A stretch of DNA of 64,000 bases from Muricomes intestini (GTDB lineage Bacteria > Bacillota > Clostridia > Lachnospirales > Lachnospiraceae): positions 248,001-312,000 of the forward strand of contig NZ_SLZZ01000001.1 in the NCBI RefSeq assembly GCF_004346165.1, read 5' to 3'. Both the position numbers and the translations under genes were made by a program. Of this stretch, positions 18,041 to 26,495 are shown piece by piece (position 1 is the first letter of the stretch; every line of letters starts with the position of its first letter). The notes under the pieces were generated by a model that saw only the letters and a program-made list of their open reading frames with translations, was not told where the DNA came from and made no database searches.

Positions 18041-19711
18041 ATGAAAACAGATATTCAAATTGCCCAGGGGGCGGAGCTGCTCCCTATTAAGGATGTGGCA
18101 GCCAGTATTGGAATTTCAGAGGAGGATCTTGAGCCTTATGGGAGATATAAGGCAAAACTGTCAGAATCTTTGTGGAACAAAATAAAAAGATGCAAGGATG
18201 GAAAGCTTGTTCTTGTGACAGCTATCAACCCCACTCCGGCCGGTGAGGGAAAAACTACAACTACGGTGGGGCTTGGACAGGCTATGGCAAAGCTGAACAA
18301 AAAGGCCCTGATTGCCCTGCGAGAACCTTCGCTTGGCCCATGCTTCGGCATCAAGGGAGGCGCTGCAGGAGGCGGGTATGCACAGGTTGTCCCCATGGAA
18401 GACCTGAATCTGCATTTTACAGGGGATTTCCATGCGATTACTTCAGCAAACAATCTTCTTGCCGCAATGCTTGATAATCATATACAGCAGGGAAACACGC
18501 TTCAAATTGATCCCCGCCAGATTGTCTGGAAACGCTGTCTGGATATGAATGACAGAGTTTTGCGCAACATTGTAGTGGGACTTGGGAACAAAACGGATGG
18601 CATGGTACGTGAAGATCATTTTGTAATTACAGTGGCCTCTGAAATTATGGCAATTCTGTGTCTGGCCGACGATCTGGCCGATTTGAAACGACGTCTTGGC
18701 AGAATCATTGTTGCCTATAATTTTGAAGGGAATCCCGTGACCGCAGAGGACTTACAGGCTACCGGGGCAATGACTGCACTTTTGAAAGACGCTCTCAAAC
18801 CAAATATTATACAGACACTTGAACATACCCCGGCGCTTGTGCATGGAGGGCCCTTTGCAAATATCGCTCATGGCTGCAATAGCGTGCGTGCAACAAAAAT
18901 GGCGTTGAAACTCAGCGATATTACCATTACGGAAGCTGGTTTTGGTGCAGATCTTGGGGCTGAAAAATTCATGGATATTAAATGCCGCAAAGCAGGCCTT
19001 AAACCAGATGCTGTAGTTTTAGTTGCAACTGTACGTGCTTTGAAGTATAATGGTGGAGCTGAAAAAGGCAATCTGGGCGAAGAGAGCCTTAAGGCCCTTG
19101 CAAAAGGCATTGTGAATTTGGAAAAGCATATAGAAAATATTCAGAAATATGATGTACCAATAGTAGTTGCATTGAATTCATTTGTAACAGACACCGCTGC
19201 CGAACATGAATTTATCCGCACATTCTGTGAAGAACGGGGATGTGAATTTGCACTTTCAGAGGTTTGGGAAAAGGGCGGTGAAGGCGGTATCCGGCTTGCA
19301 GAAAAGGTACTTGAGACACTGGAAAACAAAGAAAGCCATTTTCGTCTGCTCTATGAAGATGAATTATCTCTGAAAGATAAAATAGAAACGATAGCAAGAG
19401 AGATTTACGGTGCCCGTGGTGTCGTATATGAAGCTGCTGCCAAAAAGCAGCTTGCAAAAATTGAGAATATGGGATTTGGCTCTTTCCCTGTCTGTATGGC
19501 CAAGAATCAATATTCTTTGTCGGACGACGCCGGCAAATTAGGCCGTCCTGAAAATTTTGACATTCATATCCGGGAGGTCTATGTGAGTGCGGGAGCCGGG
19601 TTTGTGGTTGCATTGACAGGAGCCGTTATGACAATGCCGGGACTTCCGAAAGTGCCGGCGGCTAACCAGATTGATGTGACAGAAGACGGCAAAATTACCG
19701 GTTTATTTTAA
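18041..19711 (+). CDS. fhs: Formate--tetrahydrofolate ligase
   Basis: ATP-dependent synthesis of 10-formyl-THF from formate, for purine synthesis and, in acetogens, the methyl branch of the Wood-Ljungdahl pathway. 556 residues from ATG 18041, set by AGGGAGGA at 18027-18034. The phosphate-binding loop is [18 protein letters not shown], followed by [23 protein letters not shown] and [12 protein letters not shown], all FTHFS signatures. folD starts 11 nt after the stop, so the two one-carbon enzymes form an operon. Confidence 0.97.
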   Translation: MKTDIQIAQGAELLPIKDVAASIGISEEDLEPYGRYKAKLSESLWNKIKRCKDGKLVLVTAINPTPAGEGKTTTTVGLGQAMAKLNKKALIALREPSLGPCFGIKGGAAGGGYAQVVPMEDLNLHFTGDFHAITSANNLLAAMLDNHIQQGNTLQIDPRQIVWKRCLDMNDRVLRNIVVGLGNKTDGMVREDHFVITVASEIMAILCLADDLADLKRRLGRIIVAYNFEGNPVTAEDLQATGAMTALLKDALKPNIIQTLEHTPALVHGGPFANIAHGCNSVRATKMALKLSDITITEAGFGADLGAEKFMDIKCRKAGLKPDAVVLVATVRALKYNGGAEKGNLGEESLKALAKGIVNLEKHIENIQKYDVPIVVALNSFVTDTAAEHEFIRTFCEERGCEFALSEVWEKGGEGGIRLAEKVLETLENKESHFRLLYEDELSLKDKIETIAREIYGARGVVYEAAAKKQLAKIENMGFGSFPVCMAKNQYSLSDDAGKLGRPENFDIHIREVYVSAGAGFVVALTGAVMTMPGLPKVPAANQIDVTEDGKITGLF

Positions 19712-19722
19712 GGAGGATGCAG

Positions 19723-20562
19723 ATGGCACGGATAATTGACGGAAAATTAATTTCCAGCCAGATAAAGGATGAGCTTAAAGCAGAAGTTAATAAAATAAAG
19801 GAGGCAGGAGGGCATATTTGTCTGGCTGTTGTGCAGGTAGGAGAGGATCCTGCATCCACTGTATATGTAAGAAATAAAAAAAAGGCCTGTGCATATGTGG
19901 GGATTGAGTCCAGTGCTTTTGAGCTGCCGGAGACAACTACGGAGAAAGAGCTTGTGAATCTGGTGGAAAAGCTCAATGCTGACACAAGTGTCAACGGGAT
20001 TCTTGTACAGCTTCCGTTGCCGCCCCACATTGATGAGGATAAGATTATACGTACTATTTCACCGGACAAAGATGTGGACGGTTTTCATCCGGTCAGTGTG
20101 GGCCGTCTCTGGATAGGGGAAAAGGGATTTGTGTCCTGTACTCCTGCCGGAATCATTCAGCTTTTGAAACGCTCGAATATTGAAATTGCGGGAAAAGAAT
20201 GTGTCATAATTGGAAGAAGCAATATTGTGGGTAAGCCGATGGCTGCACTTTTGCTTCGTGAAAATGGAACGGTGACAGTGGCGCATTCACGTACAAAAGA
20301 GCTGAAGAAGGTTGCAAAAAGAGCTGATATTTTAATTGTTGCTGTAGGGAAAAAGCAGTTTATCAATTCTGAGTATGTAAAAGCCGGGGCTGTTGTCATT
20401 GATGTGGGCATGCACCATGACAAAGACAATAAGCTCTGTGGAGATGTGGATTATGAAGATGTAGCCCGCAAGACATCCGCAATTACTCCTGTTCCTGGAG
20501 GAGTCGGACCAATGACAATAGCCATGCTGATGAATAACTGTGTGGAAACTGTACGCAAATAG
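19723..20562 (+). CDS. folD: Bifunctional methylene-THF dehydrogenase / methenyl-THF cyclohydrolase
   Basis: Interconverts 5,10-methylene- and 10-formyl-THF using NADP. 279 residues from the ATG at 19723, six bases after AGGAGG (19711-19716); an ATG at 19717 abuts the site and is less likely. Signatures are YVRNKKKACAYVGIES with the catalytic lysine, NGILVQLPLPPHID, CTPAGIIQLL, VIIGRSNIVGKPMAALLL in the nucleotide-binding fold, and TPVPGGVGPMTIAMLM. It directly follows fhs, and formyl-THF cyclo-ligase is encoded at 34.4 kb. Confidence 0.97.
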   Translation: MARIIDGKLISSQIKDELKAEVNKIKEAGGHICLAVVQVGEDPASTVYVRNKKKACAYVGIESSAFELPETTTEKELVNLVEKLNADTSVNGILVQLPLPPHIDEDKIIRTISPDKDVDGFHPVSVGRLWIGEKGFVSCTPAGIIQLLKRSNIEIAGKECVIIGRSNIVGKPMAALLLRENGTVTVAHSRTKELKKVAKRADILIVAVGKKQFINSEYVKAGAVVIDVGMHHDKDNKLCGDVDYEDVARKTSAITPVPGGVGPMTIAMLMNNCVETVRK

Positions 20563-20573
20563 GAGGAAACAAT

Positions 20574-21857
20574 ATGAGGTGTACACATTGTGGTGCCATA
20601 ATTCCGGATGATATGTTATATTGCCCGGAATGTAATATGGAAGTTCAGATTGTACCAGATTATAATCCTCTGGAAGATGTCCTTGCACGGGAAGTGAAGG
20701 GCTCTGTTGAAGATGCCACAAGACAGATTAAGACGGATGATATCAGAAGATACCGCCGGGGAGAAGCTTTAGAGTATAATAATTCCACGAGAGTCCTCAG
20801 TCAGAACGAACTAGATGAGATACGGGCAAGAAGAAATGCTGCAAGCCAGGGGCCAAGAAACAGACAGACGACAGGGGCTATGAGGCAGGGCAGGGCAGAA
20901 GCGGAGGAAAAGAGACGCCAGCAAATAGCCCGCAAAAAACGGCTGGCAAAGAAGCGCCGTAAGAGAGCACTGATTATTCTGCTGGTTTTTGCTGTTCTTG
21001 CTGGCATGTCCGGTTTTTTTCTTTATCAAAATTCCTATGCGGGACAGATGAGCAAAGGAAATCAGGCCCTGCGGTCCGGAGATTATACAGCGGCGGAAAA
21101 CTATTTTAATAGTGCAATTTCTAAAAATGAAAAAAAGCCCGAAGGCTATACCGGATTGTCAAAGGTATATATCCAGCAGGACGATTTAGATGGGGCAGAA
21201 GCAGTATTTCTGACGGCAATCAGTTCGCAGCCGTCCAATGTGGAGTTGTACAGGGCGGTGATTAGTTTTTATGTAGACACCGACCAGCTTCTCAAAGTGT
21301 CTGAACTTTTAGATGATTGTGAGGATGATGAAGTTTTAAAAGGGGTGCAGGCTTATGTATCCAATGCACCTGAGTTTAGCCTGGAAGAAGGTACATATTC
21401 TGAGGTGCAGGAGGTTTCCTTAAACTCCTCGGGTGAAACAATTTATTATACTACAGATGGCTCAGAGCCTGATACATCTTCTGAAAAGTATACGGAGCCC
21501 ATTCTTTTGCAGGAGGGCGAGACTACCGTTATGGCTATTTCAGTGAATAAAAGGGAAATTCCAAGCCTGACAGTCTCTAAAGTATATACAATTAATATTC
21601 CTGTTGCAGACGCGCCTGCGGTCACTCCTTCGACGGGGCAGTATGATGCGGCAACACAGATTACCATCAATGTTCCCGAAGGATATACAGCGTATTACAC
21701 ACTGGACGGCAGCGAGCCATCGGACACATCGGCAAAATACGAAGGGCCTATAGATATGCCGGAAGGACAGACCATGTTTAGCGCGGTTCTTGTCAGCAAA
21801 CAGGGTAAATATACTCAGGTAACAAAACGAAACTATGTATTGGAGCCGGCAGGCTGA
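20574..21857 (+). CDS. Membrane protein with zinc ribbon, TPR repeats and two chitobiase-type domains
   Basis: 427 residues, function unknown. Order: zinc ribbon with CTHC...CPEC (3-23); a polar and strongly basic stretch (about 100-140, EKRRQQIARKKRLAKKRRKR); one membrane helix (about 142-162, LIILLVFAVLAGMSGFFLY); two TPR-like units (about 168-245, GNQALRSGDYTAAENYFNSA); and two copies of a chitobiase C-terminal beta domain, marked by YYTTDGSEPDTSSEKY and YYTLDGSEPSDTSAKY. The topology would put the zinc ribbon in the cytosol and the TPR and beta domains outside. It lies 11 nt after folD with a good ribosome site (AGGAGGAAAC). Confidence 0.85.
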   Translation: MRCTHCGAIIPDDMLYCPECNMEVQIVPDYNPLEDVLAREVKGSVEDATRQIKTDDIRRYRRGEALEYNNSTRVLSQNELDEIRARRNAASQGPRNRQTTGAMRQGRAEAEEKRRQQIARKKRLAKKRRKRALIILLVFAVLAGMSGFFLYQNSYAGQMSKGNQALRSGDYTAAENYFNSAISKNEKKPEGYTGLSKVYIQQDDLDGAEAVFLTAISSQPSNVELYRAVISFYVDTDQLLKVSELLDDCEDDEVLKGVQAYVSNAPEFSLEEGTYSEVQEVSLNSSGETIYYTTDGSEPDTSSEKYTEPILLQEGETTVMAISVNKREIPSLTVSKVYTINIPVADAPAVTPSTGQYDAATQITINVPEGYTAYYTLDGSEPSDTSAKYEGPIDMPEGQTMFSAVLVSKQGKYTQVTKRNYVLEPAG

Positions 21858-21877
21858 TATACCACACCCCAAAAACA

Positions 21878-21934
21878 TGATATAATAGAAAGACAATAGG
21901 CCATCGTGAAATTATATTTTTCGCGATGGCCTAT
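21878..21934 (+). promoter_or_regulatory. Extended -10 followed at once by a strong hairpin
   Basis: TGATATAAT (21878-21886) is an extended -10 without a good -35. A transcript would start close to ATAGGCCATCG (21896-21906), which pairs perfectly with CGATGGCCTAT (21924-21934) over a 17-nt loop. The hairpin may be the terminator of the folD operon, a leader structure or a small RNA. There is no clear U-run. Confidence 0.4.
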
Positions 21935-21985
21935 AATTGTACTGGATTTTGTGCAAGCTTTTATAAGAAATTCACGGCATAATGG

Positions 21986-22014
21986 TTGCGTTAAAAGTTT
22001 AACGGTGGTATAGT
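21986..22014 (+). promoter_or_regulatory. Promoter of the iron-containing alcohol dehydrogenase
   Basis: -35 TTGCGT (21986-21991), 17-nt spacer, -10 TATAGT (22009-22014), 45 nt before the ATG. The spacer holds a Rex-type palindrome. Confidence 0.65.
21990..22003 (+). promoter_or_regulatory. Rex-type operator in the ADH promoter
   Basis: GTTAAAAGTTTAAC is a perfect GTTAA-N4-TTAAC inverted repeat, the core of the clostridial Rex consensus TTGTTAA-N4-TTAACAA; the outer TT/AA bases differ. It lies between -35 and -10, where bound Rex would block polymerase. Rex is encoded 12 kb upstream. Assignment is by motif and context. Confidence 0.7.
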
Positions 22015-22059
22015 ATGGTTGTTAAGAGAATAACAAGACTGTAAAGGAGATGCAATTAA

Positions 22060-23241
22060 ATGAGCAGGTTTACGTTACCAAGAGACATTTATCACGGAAA
22101 AGGAAGTCTGGCAGAACTCAAGAACTTAAAGGGGAAAAAAGCTGTTCTTGTAGTCGGAGGCGGTTCCATGAAGCGCCAGGGATTTCTTGACAAAGCGGTA
22201 GGATATCTAAAAGAAGCCGGGATGGAAGTTAAACTTTTTGAAGGCGTGGAGCCGGACCCATCAGTTGAGACAGTTATGAAGGGCGCAGAGGTAATGCGGG
22301 CTTTTGAGCCGGACTGGATTGTTTCCATGGGCGGAGGGTCTCCGATCGATGCAGCCAAGGCGATGTGGGCTTTCTATGAATATCCTGATGTAACATTTGA
22401 AGATTTATGTATTCCGTTTAACTTTCCTGAATTGAGACAGAAAGCAAAATTCGCTGCAATCCCCTCTACTTCAGGTACTGCAACAGAAGTCACGGCATTT
22501 TCAGTCATTACAGATTATCATACAGGTGTAAAATATCCGCTGGCTGATTTCAATATTACCCCCGATGTAGCAATCGTGGACGCAGAGCTAGTAGAGGCAC
22601 TTCCTGTAAAACAGGTAGCCTATACTGGGATGGATGCACTGACTCATGCGATTGAAGCTTATGTATCCACTTTGAATTCCCCTTTCACAGATCCACTGGC
22701 AATCCAGGCAATCGAGATGGTATTTGATTATCTGCCAGAATCTTATAAGGGCAATCAGAATGCAAGAGAGCAAATGCACACTGCCCAATGTCTGGCAGGA
22801 ATGGCATTTTCCAATGCCCTGCTTGGTATTGTACATTCTATGGCACATAAGACAGGGGCTGCTTTTTCTACCGGACACATTACACACGGATGTGCAAATG
22901 CAATGTATCTGCCATTTGTTATTAAGTACAATGCAAAAGACCCTGTGGCTGCGAAACGTTATGCTGAAATTGCACGCCGCACAGGACTTCCCGGAACTTC
23001 TGAGAAGGCCCTGATCAACAGCCTGTGTGAAAAGATAGATGATTTCAATGTACAGCTCAAAATACCTAAAACCTTGAAGGAATTTGGAATTGTGGAAGAT
23101 GAATTCAAAGAGAAGATTGCTCATATTTCTGAACTGGCTGTAGGGGATGCCTGTACAGGCTCTAATCCAAGAAGCATTACGCCTGTGGAGATGGAAAAGT
23201 TGTTTTATTGTATTTATTATGGGACTGAAGTGGATTTCTAA
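22060..23241 (+). CDS. Iron-containing alcohol dehydrogenase
   Basis: 393-residue group III metal-dependent alcohol dehydrogenase, NAD(P)H-linked reduction of an aldehyde (probably butanal or ethanal) to the alcohol. It has the nucleotide motif VSMGGGSPIDAAKA, the segment STSGTATEVTAFSVI, and the metal-binding aspartate and histidines in TPDVAIVDAELVEALP, GMDALTHAIEAYVS, GIVHSMAHKTGAAF and GHITHGCANA. All ligands appear present. It stands alone between terminators and has its own promoter with a Rex-type site, consistent with induction when NADH builds up. The true substrate is not determined by the sequence. Confidence 0.93.
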   Translation: MSRFTLPRDIYHGKGSLAELKNLKGKKAVLVVGGGSMKRQGFLDKAVGYLKEAGMEVKLFEGVEPDPSVETVMKGAEVMRAFEPDWIVSMGGGSPIDAAKAMWAFYEYPDVTFEDLCIPFNFPELRQKAKFAAIPSTSGTATEVTAFSVITDYHTGVKYPLADFNITPDVAIVDAELVEALPVKQVAYTGMDALTHAIEAYVSTLNSPFTDPLAIQAIEMVFDYLPESYKGNQNAREQMHTAQCLAGMAFSNALLGIVHSMAHKTGAAFSTGHITHGCANAMYLPFVIKYNAKDPVAAKRYAEIARRTGLPGTSEKALINSLCEKIDDFNVQLKIPKTLKEFGIVEDEFKEKIAHISELAVGDACTGSNPRSITPVEMEKLFYCIYYGTEVDF

Positions 23242-23265
23242 TGAAAATGCCAAGTCTTTCAAAAT

Positions 23266-23293
23266 TTGACAGAATCTAAGAGAATCTTATATA
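23266..23293 (+). promoter_or_regulatory. Candidate promoter just before a terminator
   Basis: Perfect -35 TTGACA (23266-23271), 16-nt spacer, TATATA (23288-23293); TATACA at 18-nt spacing is the alternative. The hairpin at 23304-23340 begins almost at the expected start site, so any product would be about 40 nt. Confidence 0.4.
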
Positions 23294-23303
23294 CATAGAG
23301 TTG

Positions 23304-23340
23304 GGGGGCAGGCAAACCAAAATGCCTGTCCCTGCTTTTT
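23304..23340 (+). terminator. Terminator after the ADH gene
   Basis: GGGGCAGGCA pairs with TGCCTGTCCC across AACCAAAA with one mismatch, followed by CTGCTTTTT. It ends the ADH transcript about 100 nt after the stop. Confidence 0.75.
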
Positions 23341-23342
23341 AT

Positions 23343-23465
23343 ATACTGGTGCTGCGCTTCATCTCGCTGTGGCAGAGCGCCATATGAATTTTCGGCAGCA
23401 TATGCATACGAAAGCAAGCTTTCTCCTGCCTACGCTGTCGGAAATTCGCATGGCTGAACTGTTAC
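23343..23465 (+). repeat. Intergenic hairpin repeat element, copy B (in a 332-bp gene-free gap)
   Basis: The 23242-23573 gap has no gene. After the terminator it holds this element: CCATATGAATTTTCGGCAGC (23380-23399) pairs with GCTGTCGGAAATTCGCATGG (23434-23453) with a few mismatches, and the loop has GAAAGCAAGCTTTC (23410-23423), the reverse complement of the loop in copy A at 9776-9789. The segment TCTCGCTGTGGCAGAGCGCCAT also resembles part of copy A read on the other strand, and the end CTGAACTGTTAC matches the ends of copy A. Confidence 0.65.
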
Positions 23466-23505
23466 ATATACTGTCAAAACAGGTGGGCTCTATAAAAAAG
23501 AAGAC

Positions 23506-23534
23506 TTGCCAAGCCCCTGTTTATGTCGTATTAT
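23506..23534 (+). promoter_or_regulatory. Promoter of nfnAB
   Basis: -35 TTGCCA (23506-23511), 17-nt spacer, -10 TATTAT (23529-23534), 40 nt before the nfnA ATG. No Rex-type palindrome is visible; TTGTTA follows downstream but its partner half is missing. Confidence 0.6.
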
Positions 23535-23573
23535 AGAAAGGGTTGTTATTTATAGGGGACAAGGAGGAATAAG

Positions 23574-24464
23574 ATGTATAAGATATTAAAAGCAGAAACA
23601 CTTGCTGACAAGACGTATCTGATGGATGTACATGCACCGCGTGTTGCCAGTCATTGTCAGCCGGGTCAGTTTATAATTGTAAAGATGGACGATAAAGGAG
23701 AGAGGGTTCCGCTTACGATTTGTGACTATGACAGGGAAAACGGAACGATCACAATCGTATTTCAGGCAATAGGAGCTTCCACGACCAGAATGGCGGAGCT
23801 TAAAGCAGGGGACAGCTTCCGCGACTTCGTGGGACCTTTGGGCCAGCCGTCTGAGTTTATCAGTGAGGATATTGAAGAGTTAAAGAACAAAAAGATATTA
23901 TATGTGGCCGGTGGTGTCGGCGCTGCCCCTGTTTATCCACAGGTGAAATGGCTGCATGAGCGCGGGATTGATGCGGATGTTATTGTCGGGTCTAAAACAA
24001 AAGATTTATTAATTTTGGAAAAAGAGTTGGAGGTTGTGGCAGGTAACTTGTATATAACTACAGATGATGGCTCTTATGGCCGTTCCGGTATGGTTACCTC
24101 TGTCATAGAGGATCTTGTGCAGAATGAGGGCAAACACTATGATGTATGTGTAGCCATCGGCCCCATGATTATGATGAAATTTGTCTGTCTGCTCACCAAG
24201 AAGCTGAATCTTCATACGATTGTCAGCATGAATCCAATCATGGTTGACGGAACCGGTATGTGCGGAGCCTGCCGTCTCCAGGTAGGTGATGAAGTGAAGT
24301 TTGCATGTGTGGACGGTCCCGAGTTTGATGGGCATCTTGTGGATTTTGATCAGGCTATGGCAAGATCCCGCATGTACAAGACAGAGGAAGGCCGTGAAAT
24401 TTTGAGATTGCAGGAAGGGGACACCCATCACGGCGGCTGTGGTGTCTGTGGAGGTGATAACTAA
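23574..24464 (+). CDS. nfnA: NfnA-type ferredoxin:NADP+ oxidoreductase subunit alpha (SudB family)
   Basis: 296-residue flavoprotein of the ferredoxin-reductase fold: FAD domain with ERVPLTICDYDRENGT, NAD-binding domain with YVAGGVGAAPVYPQVKWL, and a C-terminal [2Fe-2S] site marked by DGTGMCGACRLQVGDEVKFACVDGPEFDGH. With NfnB it forms the bifurcating enzyme that couples NADH, reduced ferredoxin and two NADP+. The pairing, order and one-base overlap with the next gene support Nfn over a glutamate-synthase or dihydroorotate-dehydrogenase electron-transfer subunit, to which the same folds also belong. AAGGAGGA precedes the ATG. Confidence 0.88.
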   Translation: MYKILKAETLADKTYLMDVHAPRVASHCQPGQFIIVKMDDKGERVPLTICDYDRENGTITIVFQAIGASTTRMAELKAGDSFRDFVGPLGQPSEFISEDIEELKNKKILYVAGGVGAAPVYPQVKWLHERGIDADVIVGSKTKDLLILEKELEVVAGNLYITTDDGSYGRSGMVTSVIEDLVQNEGKHYDVCVAIGPMIMMKFVCLLTKKLNLHTIVSMNPIMVDGTGMCGACRLQVGDEVKFACVDGPEFDGHLVDFDQAMARSRMYKTEEGREILRLQEGDTHHGGCGVCGGDN

Positions 24465-25858
24465 TGGCAGATATGTTAAAGAAGGTACCTGTAAGAGAAC
24501 AGGCGCCGGAAGTAAGAGCAAAGAATTTTGAAGAGGTTTGTCTTGGATATAATAAAGAAGAAGCGATGGATGAGTCTACCCGCTGCCTGGAGTGTAAGAA
24601 TGCAAGATGTATCCAGGGGTGTCCGGTGGCAATCAATATTCCTGGATTTATCAAGGAAGTAAAAGCAGGTAATATTGAAGAAGCTTACAAGGTAATCAGT
24701 GAATCCTCCGCACTGCCGGCTGTCTGCGGACGTGTATGTCCCCAGGAATCACAATGTGAACAGAGATGTATCCGCGGAATTAAAGGTGAGCCGGTGTCTA
24801 TCGGAAAGCTAGAAAGATTTGTGGCAGATTATGCCCTGGAGAATGATATTAATCCGGAAGGCCCCAAGGAAAAGAACGGACAGAAGGTAGCAGTCATCGG
24901 TTCCGGTCCCTCAGGACTTACCTGTGCCGGAGACTTGGCAAAGATGGGCTATGACGTGACAGTTTTTGAAGCGCTTCACGAGTTGGGCGGTGTGCTTGTA
25001 TATGGTATTCCTGAATTCCGTCTTCCGAAGCAGAGGGTTGTGGCAAAGGAAATAGAAAAGGTAAAGGGTTTAGGAGTTAAATTTGAGAAAAACGTTGTAA
25101 TCGGCAAGTCTGTTACGATTGACCAGTTATTGGATGAAGAAGGTTTTGAGGCAGTATTTATAGGCTCGGGAGCAGGTCTCCCCATGTTTATGGGAATTCC
25201 GGGAGAGAACGCAAATGGTGTATTTTCCGCAAATGAATATCTGACAAGAAGCAATCTGATGAAGGCTTTTGATGATTCCTACGACACTCCTATTGCCGCA
25301 GGAAAGAAGGTTGCAGTTGTCGGGGGCGGAAATGTAGCTATGGATGCAGCAAGAACTGCTTTGAGGCTTGGCGCAGAAGTGCATGTTGTATACAGAAGAA
25401 GTGAAGAAGAACTTCCAGCCAGAGTTGAAGAAGTGCATCATGCGAAGGAAGAGGGGATTATCTTTGACCTCCTTACCAATCCAAAAGAAATACTTGTAGA
25501 TGAGAACGGCAATGTCCGGGGGATGAAAGTGGTTAAGATGGAACTGGGGGAACCTGACGCATCAGGCAGGAGGCGCCCCATAGAGATTCCCGGCTCTGAG
25601 TATGAGATTGAAGTAGACACTGTGATTATGTCTCTTGGAACATCACCTAATCCGTTGATTTCTTCTACTACAATCGGACTGGATGTAAACAGAAGGAAAT
25701 GTATCATTGCGGAAGAAGAAACCGGACAGACTTCAAAAGAAGGCGTATATGCAGGCGGTGATGCCGTAACCGGAGCAGCTACCGTTATTCTTGCTATGGG
25801 TGCAGGAAAAGCCGGTGCAAAGGGAATTGATGAATATCTGCGCAATAGAGACAAATAA
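24464..25858 (+). CDS. nfnB: NfnB-type subunit beta (NADPH-dependent, GltD-like)
   Basis: 464 residues, homologous to the small subunit of glutamate synthase. The N-terminal Fe-S domain has CLECKNARCIQGCPV and CGRVCPQESQCEQRC, two [4Fe-4S] clusters. FAD- and NADPH-binding motifs are VAVIGSGPSGLTCAGDLAKMGYDVTVFE and VAVVGGGNVAMDAARTALRLGAEVHVVYRRS, and the C-terminal GVYAGGDAVTGAATVILAMGAGK closes the FAD site. The ATG shares one base with the nfnA stop, so the subunits are coupled. No glutamate synthase large subunit is nearby, which also favours Nfn. Confidence 0.9.
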   Translation: MADMLKKVPVREQAPEVRAKNFEEVCLGYNKEEAMDESTRCLECKNARCIQGCPVAINIPGFIKEVKAGNIEEAYKVISESSALPAVCGRVCPQESQCEQRCIRGIKGEPVSIGKLERFVADYALENDINPEGPKEKNGQKVAVIGSGPSGLTCAGDLAKMGYDVTVFEALHELGGVLVYGIPEFRLPKQRVVAKEIEKVKGLGVKFEKNVVIGKSVTIDQLLDEEGFEAVFIGSGAGLPMFMGIPGENANGVFSANEYLTRSNLMKAFDDSYDTPIAAGKKVAVVGGGNVAMDAARTALRLGAEVHVVYRRSEEELPARVEEVHHAKEEGIIFDLLTNPKEILVDENGNVRGMKVVKMELGEPDASGRRRPIEIPGSEYEIEVDTVIMSLGTSPNPLISSTTIGLDVNRRKCIIAEEETGQTSKEGVYAGGDAVTGAATVILAMGAGKAGAKGIDEYLRNRDK

Positions 25859-25867
25859 TGGATGTAA

Positions 25868-26347
25868 ATGAAGATTACACTTTTGACAGTAGGAAAGATA
25901 AAAGAAAAATATCTGAAAGACGCTATTGCGGAATACACTAAACGCCTGAGTAAATATTGCAAACTTGAAGTTATAGAAGTCGCAGATGAAAAAACGCCTG
26001 ACCAGATCAGTGAGACTGTTGAGAACAGTATCAGGGAAAAAGAGGGAGAGCGCCTTCTGAAATATCTCCGGGATGATGCTTTTGTCATCACTCTGGAGAT
26101 ACAGGGATGTCAGCTTACCTCCGAAGACCTGGCAGGAAAGATAGAAGGACTAGGCATATCCGGCATCAGCCATATCATCTTTGTCATTGGCGGTTCTATA
26201 GGTCTTAGTAGAAAAGTCACGAAACATTCAGACTATGCACTCAGTTTTTCATGTATGACATTCCCACATCAGCTGATGAGGGTTATTTTGCTGGAACAAA
26301 TTTACAGAAGTTACCGGATTATACAAGGAGCACCCTATCATAAATAG
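25868..26347 (+). CDS. rlmH: 23S rRNA (pseudouridine1915-N3)-methyltransferase RlmH
   Basis: 159-residue SPOUT methyltransferase that modifies helix 69 of 23S rRNA. Conserved blocks: KITLLTVGKIKEKYLKDAI at the N-terminus, IIFVIGGSIGLS in the SAM knot, and the very conserved end SFSCMTFPHQLMRVILLEQI followed by YRSYRIIQGAPYHK. It begins 9 nt after nfnB, with no clear ribosome site of its own, and ends at a hairpin terminator. Confidence 0.97.
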   Translation: MKITLLTVGKIKEKYLKDAIAEYTKRLSKYCKLEVIEVADEKTPDQISETVENSIREKEGERLLKYLRDDAFVITLEIQGCQLTSEDLAGKIEGLGISGISHIIFVIGGSIGLSRKVTKHSDYALSFSCMTFPHQLMRVILLEQIYRSYRIIQGAPYHK

Positions 26348-26349
26348 GT

Positions 26350-26379
26350 CCCGGGAGAAACAATTCTTCTGGGATTTTT
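26350..26379 (+). terminator. Terminator after rlmH
   Basis: CCCGGGAGAA pairs with TTCTTCTGGG using two G-U pairs, then ATTTTTC. It closes the nfnA-nfnB-rlmH unit. Confidence 0.65.
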
Positions 26380-26458
26380 CTGGTTAACTGGTCATACATT
26401 ATCCGGATGCAGAATTCGCAGAAGAATATTGCCCAACAAAAGTTTTTTATACAAACAT

Positions 26459-26487
26459 TTGACACTTATGCTGTAATGTGATAGACT
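26459..26487 (+). promoter_or_regulatory. Promoter of the LDH/MDH-family gene
   Basis: -35 TTGACA (26459-26464), 17-nt spacer, TAGACT (26482-26487). The leader would be about 110 nt. Another TTGACA at 26522 has no good -10. Confidence 0.5.
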
Positions 26488-26495
26488 TGCGTAAA

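Noticed and set aside
22588-23262. 224-codon minus-strand open frame in the ADH gene
   Set aside because: Antisense to a complete ADH with all metal ligands; no motif or ribosome site.
23506-23573. A Rex operator upstream of nfnA
   Set aside because: TTGTTA is present but the opposing half-site is missing at the right spacing.
25438-26091. 217-codon minus-strand frame across nfnB and rlmH
   Set aside because: Ser-rich shadow spanning two clear genes.
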